Shown piece by piece: positions 48,501-57,139 of a stretch of DNA of 64,000 nt; position 1 is the stretch's first letter; the number at the start of each line of letters is the position of its first letter. The stretch is taken from NCBI RefSeq assembly GCF_012911875.1, contig NZ_JAAXKZ010000004.1, positions 1-64,000 on the forward strand, given 5' to 3'. This stretch comes from Pseudonocardia bannensis. GTDB taxonomy: Bacteria > Actinomycetota > Actinomycetes > Mycobacteriales > Pseudonocardiaceae. The notes beneath the pieces were generated by a model. The model was not told where the DNA came from. It did not search any database and saw nothing but the letters and a program-made list of their open reading frames with translations. A program made the translations under genes and the position numbers.

Positions 48501-49291
48501 CGACCGCGAGCAAGATCTCGGGCAAGGTCCCCGAGCTCGACGCCGACCTCGAGGCCGGGCTCAAACGGCTCAAGCTCGCTGCGATGCGGCGGATGGCGCC
48601 GGAGCTGCTGCTCACCGCCCGCACCCAGCGCTGGCGACCCGAGGAGCTGCTGCGGGTCCTCATCGAGGCCGAGGTCGCCGCCCGCGACGCCTCCAACATC
48701 GCCAACCGGCGCAAAGCCGCAGGGTTCCCCGTCACCAAGACCCTCGACGAGTTCGACCTGTCCGCCTCCTCGATCCCGAAGGCCACGTTCGACTACCTCG
48801 CCAGCCTGGAATGGGTTCGGGGCGCGGAGAACCTGGCCCTGGTCGGGCCGCCCGGGACCGGAAAGTCCCATCTGCTCGTCGCGCTCGGCGCGGCGGCTGT
48901 CGAGGCCGGACACCGGGTCCGCTACTTCACCGCCGCCGACCTGGTCGAAGCCCTCTACCGCGGGCTGGCCGACAACTCCGTCGGCCGGCTCATCGACCAC
49001 ACGCTGCGCCACGACCTGATCATCATCGACGAGATCGGGTTCGCCCCACTCGACGACACCGCGGCCCAACTGCTGTTCCGCCTCGTCGCCGCCGCCTACG
49101 AACGCCGCAGCCTCGCCATCAGCTCCCACTAGCCCTTCGACCAATGGGGACGGTTCATGCCCGAACACACCACCGCAGTCAGCCTCCTCGACCGCCTCCT
49201 GCACCACGCCCAGGTCGTCGTCACCAGCGGCGACTCCTACCGCATGCGCGAAGCCCGCAACGCGAAGGGAGCCGCCATCAAAGCCAGCTGA
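48497..49291 (+). pseudogene. istB: IstB helper ATPase interrupted by an amber codon
   Basis: Starts at ATG 48497 overlapping istA. AAA+ ATPase marks are Walker A VGPPGTGKSHLLVALG and Walker B LIIIDEIGFAPL. At 49130-49132 a TAG falls after AISSH, exactly where related IstB proteins have Trp (SSHWPFDQWGRF). The frame continues with PFDQWGRFMPEHTTAVSLLD to a TGA at 49289-49291. A single TGG to TAG change therefore removes the last 52 residues. Truncated IstB may be inactive, leaving the copy immobile. Confidence 0.88.
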
Positions 49292-49366
49292 ACAACCCCG
49301 GACCGGGGACTTTCACCTGGCCACCAACGGGGACCACTACTTGGCCGTTGACAGCAGGAGTATCGC

Positions 49367-50037
49367 TGCATTGGTTGAGCGTCATCGAGACGTGGAAAGC
49401 CCGTGAGCAATAGCTCGTGTCGTCGCCCGTCAGCAACTGCACTCACATCGACAAGATCTCCTGGTAGACCAAGCAGGTGACCTGACCAGCGGGGATAGCT
49501 CTCCGTCGGTCAGCGTCGTTTCTCGTTGTCGGGTGGCCTTTCACGGCCCAGAGACGGCCCGGACGGCCTAGGGACCGAGCGGAGCGGCTGTCTGAGCCAG
49601 CGGGCCGGTGAAAAGCGCCCTCTCGATTTCAAGGTCTAGACCGCTTGATCGCCGAGGTCCACGGGCGCGCATCACGCAGGTCATTCGCGGCAGGGAAGTC
49701 GCATGGCCGGGCAGGGCCTGCAGCAACTGCAACCAGGACTGCAACCGTCCATGAACGCTTGCGTCAGCTCCGGGCCTGCTTCGGCACAAGCAACCCGCGC
49801 TGCCCATGCCGCCGGATGACCGATTCGGTCCGAGCCCGACCGTGCCAAGCTGGCAGCAGGCCGGCCGGGGCTTCTCGCCACCTCCCCGACCTGGTCACAG
49901 GGCAGAGGCGACACAGGCCGTGGACACAGGCACCGACTACGGCAGGCCCGGGGTGCTCCCCGAGGCCGGGCCGGCGCTGGGCGAACCTGGCGGGGACCGC
50001 GGCGAGCAGGCCCGGTCCGGGCGCGCCGGGGTGGGCC
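49367..50037. other. Gene-free stretch right of the IS21 element
   Basis: Frames open through it but show no family marks and no suitable starts. No hairpin of note seen. Probably debris of the sequence into which the IS inserted plus the leader of the LuxR gene. Confidence 0.4.
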
Positions 50038-51066
50038 GTGGCTGAGCTGCCCCCGGGCGGGCCGCAGGTCGTGGCCGAGGTGGCCGGGATCGCGGCCGCG
50101 CCGGCCAGCTTCGAGGAACGGGCGGCCGCGCTGCTGGGGTCGCTGTACCCGGTGGTGCCGTTCCAGGCCGGCTGGATCGCCCTGCTCGACCCGGAGCGCT
50201 GCCGGATGGTACCCCTGGCGAGCCCGGGCTACGACGACACGGCGCGTGCCTACCTCACCAGCCCGGCGAGCGTCGCAGAGATCGAACTGCTCGGCCTGGA
50301 CCGGGCGCGCCCGCCGATGCGCCTACGCGATTTCCCCGTCCCGCCCGCCGAGGTGCGCGGCTGGGCGGAGTACCTGCGCCCGGCGGGGTTCCGGGAGGGC
50401 CTCGGGGTCGGCCTGTTCGCCCCGGACGGCCGTTACCTGGGGCAGCTGACCCTGAACACGGAGAGCGCGGCGAATCCCACCGACGCCGCCCGCGACCTGA
50501 TCGGCACTCTCGCCCCGATGATCGCGCATGCGGTCGACCCGCTGCGCACGATCACCGCGGCGGCGGGGCTGGTGCGGGGCGCGACCGCCGGGGTGGTGCT
50601 CACCCGCAGCGGGCAGGCGCTGCCGCTGCCCGGGCTGGGCGCCCACCCGCTGCTGGGCGCGGGCTCGGGGCTGCTCGCGGTGGCCGCCCGGCTGGCCGAC
50701 GGCCGCGCGCACGCCGTGTTCCTGTGCCCACTCGCCGGGCCGGACCCCGCCGGCGGGCACGTGCGGGTCACCGTGCTGGGCTGCCCCACCCAGTCCCCGC
50801 ACCACCTGGTGGCGGCCGTGGTGCTGGCCCCAGCGCCGGACCTGCGCGGACTGACCCCCCGCGAGCTGCAGATCCTCGGGCTGCTCATCGAGGGCTGGAC
50901 CAACGCGCGCATCGCCGCCGAACTGGTGGTGGCGCCGCGCACGGTCGCCGCCCACGTGGAACATATCCTGGCCAAGCTGGATGCCGGGACCCGGGCCCTG
51001 GCCGCGGTCCGCGCCCTGGGCCAGGGCCTGTATGTGCCGCCCGAGCTGACCGGCATTTGGCCGTGA
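50038..51066 (+). CDS. GAF-LuxR transcriptional regulator
   Basis: 342 residues from GTG 50038, chosen because the conserved sensor begins there. A GAF-like sensor spans about residues 20-170 (FEERAAALLGSLYPVVPFQA, FREGLGVGLFAPDGRYLGQL) and a LuxR HTH closes the protein (LTPRELQILGLLIEGWTNAR, APRTVAAHVEHILAKL). No kinase or receiver. It sits 129 bases upstream of a STAS-domain gene and the two may be co-regulated. Confidence 0.82.
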   Translation: MAELPPGGPQVVAEVAGIAAAPASFEERAAALLGSLYPVVPFQAGWIALLDPERCRMVPLASPGYDDTARAYLTSPASVAEIELLGLDRARPPMRLRDFPVPPAEVRGWAEYLRPAGFREGLGVGLFAPDGRYLGQLTLNTESAANPTDAARDLIGTLAPMIAHAVDPLRTITAAAGLVRGATAGVVLTRSGQALPLPGLGAHPLLGAGSGLLAVAARLADGRAHAVFLCPLAGPDPAGGHVRVTVLGCPTQSPHHLVAAVVLAPAPDLRGLTPRELQILGLLIEGWTNARIAAELVVAPRTVAAHVEHILAKLDAGTRALAAVRALGQGLYVPPELTGIWP

Positions 51067-51195
51067 CAAGGGCGGCGGTGCGGGTCGCGGTCCCGCGGCC
51101 GATATCACGCCCGCCCCGGCGGACGTCGGGGAACGAGCGGCCGTGCTGCTGTGCCGAGGGCATCGACCGCGGGTAATCCCGAGAGGTAGTGAGGG

Positions 51196-51630
51196 GTGTC
51201 GAACGGCGACGGGAGCTTCGAGGAGGTGGCTCAGATGGGCGCCGATGCCGACGGCGACGAGTGGGCACCATGTGGGAGAGGTTCCCTGGTTCGAGTCGTA
51301 CACCTCCGGCCCGCGGTGCCGGTCGTACACGTGCAGGGCCGCCTCGACCACACCACCGCGCCCGCGGTCCAGAAGTTCGTCCTCGAGGTGCTGGCCACAT
51401 CCCCGTGGGCGGTCGTGCTGGACCTGCGCGCGCTGACCGACCTGGCTCCCGACGCCGTGCCGGCCCTGGTCGAACTGGCCTATGTCGCCGGCGATGCGGA
51501 CATCGGCCTGTATCTGGTTACCACCGACCCTGTGGTGGCGCATGTCCTCGCCGCCGCCAGCGTGCACCGACTCTTCGAGATCCATCCCGACATCGACAGC
51601 GCGCTCCGCACCATGGGCCAACCGCAGTAA
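51196..51630 (+). CDS. STAS-domain anti-sigma factor antagonist
   Basis: 144 residues, GTG 51196. An extended N-terminus of about 35 residues precedes a STAS fold: VPVVHVQGRLDHTTAPAVQK, WAVVLDLRALTDLAPDAVPA, LVTTDPVVAHVLAAASVHRL. The usual phosphorylated Ser/Thr after the DLR/DLS strand is Thr (ALTDLAPD), compatible with control by an anti-sigma kinase. No such kinase is in the window. Confidence 0.78.
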   Translation: MSNGDGSFEEVAQMGADADGDEWAPCGRGSLVRVVHLRPAVPVVHVQGRLDHTTAPAVQKFVLEVLATSPWAVVLDLRALTDLAPDAVPALVELAYVAGDADIGLYLVTTDPVVAHVLAAASVHRLFEIHPDIDSALRTMGQPQ

Positions 51631-51671
51631 CCACGACAGATGCTTCCCGCTCCACGCACCCGGGTCCCCGG

Positions 51672-51860
51672 CTATGCGTGCAGGCCCGCGATCTCCAGCA
51701 GCGCCTCCGCCGATCTCGGATCTTCCGGTTCGAGCCCGGTGAGTTCGCGGACGCGGTAGAGGCGATACCGAACCGTGCTGCGATGCTTACCCAGAGCGAC
51801 CGCGGTACGGGCGAGGTCGCAGCCCAGCCCGTGATATCCCCACAACGTACGCATCAACAC
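51672..51860 (-). pseudogene. PucR-type C-terminal HTH remnant
   Basis: The minus strand encodes LARTAVALGKHRSTVRYRLY followed by RVRELTGLEPEDPRSAEALL, the PucR C-terminal HTH that ends many purine-catabolism and CdaR-like regulators. The protein stops normally after it, but upstream the frame dissolves into unrelated sequence, so only the last 60 or so residues remain. Confidence 0.7.
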
Positions 51861-52289
51861 CGCCAAGTGCTCGTCCGGTTGGACCGGTGCCGGGTGTCTG
51901 CCCACCTGTCCGTTCGTGGGCCACCCCAACCGGTCGCGCGTATCTCGCGATGCCACGATCGATACCTCCTGAAGTTCGGGACGTCGACGGCGAGAGCCGC
52001 TCGCAGCTGCAGCGGTGCAGGCGCGGCCCGGGCCCAACGGCTCCGACACCAGCGAGGCTGCCCCGTCCCCTGGTCGGCGTCTATGGGCAGATCTACCGAT
52101 CCGGCCCGCCGGCTCGTTCCTCGTCCCGGCCGGTTGCCGTCAGCCCGCTCCCGCGTAATGAGCAAGATCGGCCTGCGGCCCCGTGGCCTGGCGGAAGCGG
52201 AGGGATTCGAAACCCCGAGTGGCTTCCCACTGCTCGCTTTCAAGCTGTGCCGGGCGGCACGTCGGGTCGGGTTCTGGCCGTCCAGGGTT
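51861..52289. other. Region before the integrase remnant
   Basis: No gene seen. At 52188-52215 the minus strand has TTTCGAATCCCTCCGCTTCC followed by GCCA, similar to the T arm and acceptor end of a serine tRNA, but stem pairing is imperfect and no 5' half exists. Confidence 0.3.
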
Positions 52290-52891
52290 CATCGGGGTCC
52301 GGGGGCGGACGGGTGTGTCGGTGGGTTGGCGTCACGGTTGCTGTCGTTCAAGCCGCACCCGAAGCCCCGGGCCGGACGTCGCACCGTGCCGCTGCCCGGG
52401 TGGCTCGGGACGATCATCCGTGCCCACCTCGTCAACTGGCCGACCCAGCCCTCCGCCCCGGTCTTCGCCAACGAGGTCCGCGCCCCGCTGCGGCGGACCC
52501 TGTTCCGGACCGGGATCTGGCGTCCGTCGCTCGTCCGCGCCGGGATGCTCGGCGCCGTGGTCACCGTCGACGGCGGGTTCGAGGCGCAGTGGACCGACGC
52601 CGACGGCGTCAAGCACACCGAGGTCTGCCCACCGAGGCCGCGGCCGTGCACCACGTCGCGCGGAACCAGGCGGGCGGGCTGCGCTTCCATGATCTGCGCC
52701 ACTCCTACGCCACCTGGCTCGTCGACGACGGGGTCCCACCGAACATGGTCCAGCGGGTCATGGGCCACGAGCGCTCGTCCACCACACTCGACCTCTACAC
52801 CCGCCGCACCGAGGACTCGTCGCGCATCCTGCGGGCGCTCGACGACGAGGACCCGGACGACGACGCAGGCGGCGCGCTGGTGCCCGCGTGA
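52290..52891 (+). pseudogene. Tyrosine recombinase (phage/ICE integrase) remnant, frameshifted
   Basis: The first frame supplies HPKPRAGRRTVPLPGWLGTI and FANEVRAPLRRTLFRTGIWR. After a shift near 52630 a second frame continues with ARNQAGGLRFHDLRHSYATW, RVMGHERSSTTLDLYTRR and stops at 52891. The catalytic HxxR (HDLRH), His and Tyr (LDLYT) box II residues are present, but the N-terminal arm-binding and core-binding domains are lost and the frame is broken. It points towards and nearly abuts tRNA-Val, 88 bases away, the normal place for the integrase of a tRNA-borne element. Confidence 0.88.
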
Positions 52892-52961
52892 TGCCTTTCT
52901 GCTGCCTCTCGGGACGCCACAACGACGAACGGCCTGGTCGTCAGGCTCTGTGTGAGCCTCT

Positions 52962-53013
52962 GACCAGGCCGTTCGGCGGTGGGCGATACTGGGATCGAAC
53001 CAGTGACCTCTTC
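52962..53013. repeat. Right attachment-like repeat overlapping the tRNA-Val gene
   Basis: Partner of 30356-30407 (49 of 52 positions identical). It covers the 3' half of the intact tRNA-Val plus 18 bases downstream of it. The repeat extending beyond the tRNA end shows that the similarity is more than two related tRNA genes. Confidence 0.8.
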
Positions 53014-53051
53014 GGTGTGAACGAAGCGCTCTCCCCCTGAGCTAATCGCCC
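52980..53051 (-). tRNA. tRNA-Val (anticodon CAC)
   Basis: 72 bases, minus strand: acceptor GGGCGAT/ATCGCCC, D arm GCTC/GAGC, anticodon stem CTTCG/CGAAG around loop TTCACAC (CAC), T arm ACTGG/CCAGT with TTCGATC. Discriminator A; CCA is not encoded. It is the probable integration target of the island on its left. Confidence 0.95.
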
Positions 53052-53075
53052 GCTGCCGTCGCAGACACTACACGA

Positions 53076-53486
53076 TCAGAAGAACGGGCTCTGCAGCCAG
53101 GTCCACTCTTCGAGTCCGACCCAGCCGGCGACCAGGTAGAAGGCGTTGAGCAGGTACAGCGTCGCCATCACGACGAGGCCGGTGGCGGCCAGGACGGTCA
53201 GGCGCACCAGGAGGCTCTGCCGACCCAGCCAGTCGGTCCAGGCGTCGTACTTCCCCCGGGCGTAGTGCAGCACCCGTTGCGCCCACTCGAACTCACTCGC
53301 CAGGATCGCCAGGCCGGCGAAGACGATCAGCCAGCCTGGGCCGGGGTACGGGATGGCGATGATGCCCGCGGCAAGGACGAGCGTGCCGACGATGCCGACA
53401 CAGATGCGGTAGGTCCTGCGCAGCGTCGGCTTCTCATGGATGCGGGCGCGGAGTCCGGTCCGCTGCCGCTCATTGGTATTGCTCAG
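53076..53486 (-). CDS. PGPGW-motif (TIGR02611-like) membrane protein
   Basis: About 136 residues. Two or three hydrophobic helices; the defining motif is IPYPGPGWLIVFAGLAILAS, followed by EFEWAQRVLHYARGKYDAW and a C-terminal helix pair. No ATG or GTG fits the conserved N-terminus. The frame opens at CTG 53486, which overlaps the stop of the anti-sigma gene as CTGA, so a rare CTG start by translational coupling is possible. Function unknown; the motif is common in actinobacterial inner-membrane proteins. Confidence 0.75.
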   Translation of the reverse strand: MSNTNERQRTGLRARIHEKPTLRRTYRICVGIVGTLVLAAGIIAIPYPGPGWLIVFAGLAILASEFEWAQRVLHYARGKYDAWTDWLGRQSLLVRLTVLAATGLVVMATLYLLNAFYLVAGWVGLEEWTWLQSPFF

Positions 53487-54340
53487 GTCTCCACCTGCCC
53501 GCTCGCGACCACCGTGGACGGCGAGGTCGGAGCGGTCCGGCCGGGCTCGATCGAGATCGCGTAGCCGGAGAATCCACCAACCTCCGGTGCCGATCCTACG
53601 TCGTGCGGGCCACCGGCGGTCGACACGACGTCGAAGGTGCCGATCGGCCGTGGTGTGCCGGCGGCGGGGATCCCCCACAACACGTACGTCTCCCGGTCGA
53701 CGGAGTTCGCCGGCAGCCCGACCGTCATGAGCTTCTGGCCCTCGCCGTTGACCAGGACCGCGGCCACCGGTGGCGCCGCCGGGTCGGAGTGCAGCCAGGC
53801 GTGCTTGGTGCCGGGCTGGTCGAACTGGGCGACCATGTCGAAGATGCTCTGCGCCTGGACGGTCTGCGCGTCCCGTTCGGCCTGCAGCTGGGCGGTCCGC
53901 ACGGCCAGTCCGCCGATGCCGACGGCGGCGACCAGCGCGAGGGAGACCGCAGCCAGCTTGCGGCCTCGGGTGGAGAGCCGGCCGGGCCGGGACGGCCCGG
54001 CGGTCGGTGGCCGCGACGAGGTGCGGCGGGGCCGCGCCGGAGGGGCCACGGGCTCAGGGTCGTCGTTCCCGGGGCGCGGACGCTGCGCCGGGGCCTGCTG
54101 CGGGGTGTCCGCCGCGGCGGCGAGCAGGTCGTCGCGGAGCCGGGCGGGCGGGTCGATCTGCTCGACCGCGCCGCCCAACCCGGAGAGCACCTCCTCCGCC
54201 TCCTTGACGGCCTCCCGGCACGTGGGGCAGGAGGGCAGGTGGCGGAGGACCTGCATCTCCTCGTCGGGTTCCAGGGCGTGCAACGCCCATCCGATGGCCT
54301 GCTCGGTCACCGGACACGTTCGCGATTCCGGCGTGTTCAC
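53483..54340 (-). CDS. rskA: Anti-sigma-K factor (RskA type)
   Basis: 285 residues from GTG 54340. N-terminal zinc-associated anti-sigma helix bundle (IGWALHALEPDEEMQVLRHL, then PSCPTCREA with the CxxC), a Pro-rich linker, one transmembrane helix (LAAVSLALVAAVGIGGLAV) and an extracytoplasmic RskA domain (TYVLWGIPAAGTPRPIG, GYAISIEPG). It would hold SigK until regulated proteolysis. Overlaps sigK by GTGA. Confidence 0.92.
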   Translation of the reverse strand: MNTPESRTCPVTEQAIGWALHALEPDEEMQVLRHLPSCPTCREAVKEAEEVLSGLGGAVEQIDPPARLRDDLLAAAADTPQQAPAQRPRPGNDDPEPVAPPARPRRTSSRPPTAGPSRPGRLSTRGRKLAAVSLALVAAVGIGGLAVRTAQLQAERDAQTVQAQSIFDMVAQFDQPGTKHAWLHSDPAAPPVAAVLVNGEGQKLMTVGLPANSVDRETYVLWGIPAAGTPRPIGTFDVVSTAGGPHDVGSAPEVGGFSGYAISIEPGRTAPTSPSTVVASGQVET

Positions 54341-55026
54341 CGCGCGCCCCCGCCGTGGTCCGTGGCGAACTCGCCGAGCAGCGGGCCCAGCACCCCGCGC
54401 AACCGCTGCACTCCTGTGAACATCCTCGATTTGACCGTGCCCAGCGGCACTCCGGTCAGCGCCGCGACCTCGCGCTGGGTGTACCCACCGTAGTAGGCGA
54501 GTGCGAGGGCCTGGCGCTGCTCGATCGGCAGCCGGCCGAGCGCATCGCGCACCTGGCCGGCCACGACGGCGCCGAGAGCGGCCTGGTCCGCGCCCGGCCC
54601 GGGCGGGGCCGACCACTCGTCACCGTCCTCGGCCGCGGGCACCGTCCGGCGCCGGATCGTGCTCTCGCGCCGGACCGCGTCCACCGACTTGTGGTGGACC
54701 AGGGTCATCAACCAGGTTCCGAACGAACCGCGGCCGGGGTCGAAGCGCTGCGGATCACGCCAGAAGGCGAGGAACACCTCCTGCACGACGTCCTCGGCGA
54801 TCCCGTCGTCGGCACAGATGCGCCGCGCGAGCGAGTAGGCGGGCCGGCCGTGGCGGTCGTACAGCGCACCGAGGGCCGTCGAGTCGCCCTCGACGATCCG
54901 GCGGACGAGTTGCTCGTCGGCGGGGTCGTGACCACGCGTGCCCGGCGCGGCCCCGGCCGGCGTCCGCCCACGCCTGCTCGGCGCGTCCGATGCGTCGGCG
55001 ACTTCGGCCACCAGCGGGATCCTCAC
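54337..55026 (-). CDS. sigK: ECF sigma factor (SigK type)
   Basis: 229 residues. Region 2: LYDRHGRPAYSLARRICADD, IAEDVVQEVFLAFWRDPQRF, GSFGTWLMTLVHHKSVDAVR. Region 4: LPIEQRQALALAYYGGYTQR with EVAALTGVPLGTVKSRM. In mycobacteria SigK with RskA controls secreted antigens in a redox-dependent way; the same pairing here supports an envelope-stress role. Confidence 0.9.
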   Translation of the reverse strand: MRIPLVAEVADASDAPSRRGRTPAGAAPGTRGHDPADEQLVRRIVEGDSTALGALYDRHGRPAYSLARRICADDGIAEDVVQEVFLAFWRDPQRFDPGRGSFGTWLMTLVHHKSVDAVRRESTIRRRTVPAAEDGDEWSAPPGPGADQAALGAVVAGQVRDALGRLPIEQRQALALAYYGGYTQREVAALTGVPLGTVKSRMFTGVQRLRGVLGPLLGEFATDHGGGAR

Positions 55027-55264
55027 ATCAGTGTCTTCGCTGCACTCCAGCGCCCGGTTCAGGCTAGTGGCAGCCTGGAACCCTGCTCACACTCGCCGCG
55101 ATCTCGGAGCCGGCGACACGCCTGCGGACCTCCACTTACGGGTCATCCCGGGAGCCGGCGGCGGAATCAACCGGGCGGAGTCTGTCCCCCGACCCGTCAC
55201 ATCTTCGCGACACGCTCGTTTTTGTGCATGACGGACCACGCGGGACCACGAAAGAGGATGCAGG

Positions 55265-55696
55265 ATGCGCGACGAGCACACGATCATCTGCTCACCGGCG
55301 ATGTTCGAATTGATCGCCCCCGATGCCCCGGTCGTGCCCGTCAAGGTGGAGCTGTCGTACTCCAGCCGCGACCCGTATGCGGTGCAGGCCTCGTTCCGGA
55401 CCGGCCACGGCAGTGCGGTCGACTGGGTCTTCGCCCGCGACCTGCTCGCCGACGGGCTGCTCGGCCCGGCCGGCACCGGCGACGTCCGGGTGCAGCCGGT
55501 GCCACACGATGCAGGTCGGATCGAGCTCGAGCTCACCTCGCCGTCGGGCCACGCGGTGTTCACGACCTGTGCCGCGACGCTGGCCGACTTCCTGGACCGC
55601 ACCTTCGAGGCCGTCCCGCCGAGCACCGAGTACTCGTGGCTCGACTTCGACGACGCCCTGTCCGACCTGCTCGACAACGACCGCGCCCGCGACTGA
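55265..55696 (+). CDS. SsgA/SsgB-like sporulation and cell division protein
   Basis: 143 residues, ATG 55265 with AGAGGATGCAGG upstream. SsgA-like family marks: VPVKVELSYSSRDPYAVQAS, VDWVFARDLLADGLLGPAGT, GDVRVQPVP, LTSPSGHAVFTTCAATLADF. These proteins position FtsZ in sporulating actinomycetes. Divergent from sigK. Confidence 0.88.
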   Translation: MRDEHTIICSPAMFELIAPDAPVVPVKVELSYSSRDPYAVQASFRTGHGSAVDWVFARDLLADGLLGPAGTGDVRVQPVPHDAGRIELELTSPSGHAVFTTCAATLADFLDRTFEAVPPSTEYSWLDFDDALSDLLDNDRARD

Positions 55697-55799
55697 CGCG
55701 GGCGCCGGGGGGCCTGGCGCAGGTGTCGAGGGGGGCCGGTTTGGAGCCCCCGAGGGGCCTGCGCTAATGTTCTCCACAACGCACCGACACGGTGCACAT

Positions 55800-55872
55800 G
55801 CGGACGTAGCGCAGCTGGTAGCGCATCACCTTGCCAAGGTGAGGGTCGCGGGTTCGAATCCCGTCGTCCGCT
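55800..55872 (+). tRNA. tRNA-Gly (anticodon GCC)
   Basis: 73 bases: acceptor GCGGACG/CGTCCGC, D arm GCGC/GCGC, anticodon stem TCACC/GGTGA around TTGCCAA, T arm GCGGG/CCCGT with TTCGAAT. First of three tRNAs in one transcript. Confidence 0.95.
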
Positions 55873-55938
55873 CGGAGGAACCTCGGGTCTACGCCGGACC
55901 TCCAGGTCTCGAAACTTCGGGCTCCATCCGAAGGATCA

Positions 55939-56010
55939 GGCGGAGTGGCCGAGTGGCTTAGGCAAGGGCCTGCAAAGCCCTGTACGCGGGTTCGATTCCC
56001 GCCTCCGCCT
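55939..56010 (+). tRNA. tRNA-Cys (anticodon GCA)
   Basis: 72 bases: acceptor GGCGGAG/CTCCGCC, anticodon stem AGGGC/GCCCT around CTGCAAA, T arm GCGGG/CCCGC with TTCGATT, discriminator T. Confidence 0.95.
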
Positions 56011-56011
56011 C

Positions 56012-56083
56012 GGGCGATTAGCTCAGTGGGAGAGCGCTTCCTTGACACGGAAGAGGTCACTGGTTCAATCCCAGTATCGCCCA
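56012..56083 (+). tRNA. tRNA-Val (anticodon GAC)
   Basis: 72 bases: acceptor GGGCGAT/ATCGCCC as in the CAC isoacceptor, anticodon stem CTTCC/GGAAG around TTGACAC, T arm ACTGG/CCAGT with TTCAATC, followed by an encoded CCA. One base separates it from tRNA-Cys. Confidence 0.96.
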
Positions 56084-56090
56084 CCACACC

Positions 56091-56127
56091 GAAAAGGCCC
56101 CCGACCGCAATGGTCGGGGGCCTTTTC
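56091..56127 (+). terminator. Terminator of the Gly-Cys-Val tRNA operon
   Basis: A perfect 16-base stem (56091-56106 with 56112-56127) closed by a 5-base loop, starting eight bases after tRNA-Val and ending in CCTTTTC, a typical intrinsic terminator. Confidence 0.93.
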
Positions 56128-56346
56128 GGCATTTCGATGTGTGCTCCGCCCCGTGCTTGGAGGGTGAGACGAAGGACACGCCGCCGCTCCCCCGCCGCAG
56201 AGTGGACCGATGGACACGCTCGTCGAGCCGCAAGGGCTGCAACGCAGCCGCGCAGTGATCATCGCCACGGCAGCCGGCACCGGAGGGTGAACACCTCGCC
56301 GCGAGCCCTCGGCCCGGGTCTCAGTTGCGTGCCGGGCCTCACGGCG

Positions 56347-56742
56347 TCAGTTCGTCGCGGCCCTCACCGTGCGGCGGTGGACGTCCAGCAGGTGCGCGGG
56401 CAACAGAGCCGGGTCGTACCGGCCGCTGCGCAGCCAGCGCTCCAGCGCCGCGACGTCGGCGGCGGTGCGCAGCGGGCCGATCCGCACAGCCGGCCGGGTG
56501 GGGCGGCGGTCGGCGTCACAGGGCTGCACCAGAACCAGCGGTGCGGACGGTCGCAGCCGGCAGGTGGTCGCCCCGAGCAGGCAACCGGTGGAGACCAGGA
56601 CACCGTGCCGGCTCGCGCGGACGACCTCGCGAAGCATCTCGCCCGTTCGGGACGTCTCGGCGGGGGTAGCCCTGCATCCGTCCGCGGTGCACGCGACGAC
56701 CGTGAACCCCGCGGTGACGGCGTCGACATCGGAGACGGACAT
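56347..56742 (-). CDS. Zur-linked (2Fe-2S)-ferredoxin-like/unknown protein
   Basis: 131 residues, ATG 56742. It contains [33 protein letters not shown] and LVQPCD, a cysteine pattern reminiscent of thioredoxin-like [2Fe-2S] ferredoxins, then a helical tail ([20 protein letters not shown]). It is transcribed away from rpmE2 and shares the Zur-type box, so zinc-starvation induction is expected. The biochemical role is unknown. Confidence 0.65.
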   Translation of the reverse strand: MSVSDVDAVTAGFTVVACTADGCRATPAETSRTGEMLREVVRASRHGVLVSTGCLLGATTCRLRPSAPLVLVQPCDADRRPTRPAVRIGPLRTAADVAALERWLRSGRYDPALLPAHLLDVHRRTVRAATN

Positions 56743-56758
56743 CGCAACCCTCCTGTTA

Positions 56759-56775
56759 ACGAAAACCGTTTTCGT
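56759..56775. promoter_or_regulatory. Zur-type operator
   Basis: A perfect palindrome: ACGAAAAC, one central C, GTTTTCGT. It matches the AT-rich core of actinobacterial Zur boxes (TGAAAATGATTTTCA type) and lies between the divergent starts at 56742 and 56828, the usual arrangement for zinc-free ribosomal protein paralogues. Confidence 0.8.
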
Positions 56776-56827
56776 CTATGCTGACGCTAGCAGAAGCGAC
56801 AGCCCCCACAACCCCTGCGAGGAACCA

Positions 56828-57082
56828 GTGCGCCCTGACATCCACCCCGCCTACGGCCCGGTCGTCTACCAGGACCGCTCCTCCGGCGACGCCTTCCTGA
56901 CCCGCTCGACCGAGACCTCGTCGGACACCATCGAGTGGACCGACGGCAACACCTACCCACTGATCCGCGTCGACATGACCGCGTACTCCCACCCGTTCTG
57001 GACGGGTGCGGCCCGCGTTCTGGACTCCGCAGGCCAGGTCGAGAAGTTCCGTCGTCGCTACGGTGGCCGCGGCGCGCGCTGA
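56828..57082 (+). CDS. rpmE2: 50S ribosomal protein L31 type B
   Basis: 84 residues from GTG 56828 with GAGGA upstream. [19 protein letters not shown] start and [20 protein letters not shown] are typical of L31 type B. The CxxC zinc ribbon of type A is absent, so the protein can replace zinc L31 when zinc is scarce. The Zur-type box upstream fits. Confidence 0.95.
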   Translation: MRPDIHPAYGPVVYQDRSSGDAFLTRSTETSSDTIEWTDGNTYPLIRVDMTAYSHPFWTGAARVLDSAGQVEKFRRRYGGRGAR

Positions 57083-57139
57083 CCGGCGTCGGGGCAGCGG
57101 CGTAGCGTCGGGCGCGCAGCCGCACGCCAGGAGGTCGCC

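Larger units (their letters stand above)
46837..49336 (+). mobile_element. IS21-family insertion sequence (about 2.5 kb)
   Basis: A 37-base left repeat (46837-46873) is mirrored at the right end (49300-49336) with 32 of 37 positions matching; both share TGGTGGCCAG and AAGTCCCCGGTCC. Extra GTCCCC motifs lie just outside (46815-46821) and the outer ends are less exact, as is usual for the multiple terminal repeats of IS21. The true outer boundary may be 15 to 30 bases further out on each side. Two genes, istA and istB, overlap as ATGA inside. Confidence 0.85.

Noticed and set aside
49130-49132. Amber codon in istB as a pyrrolysine codon
   Set aside because: The position is a conserved Trp, no pyl genes are seen, and the MttB homologue in the same window has no amber codon.
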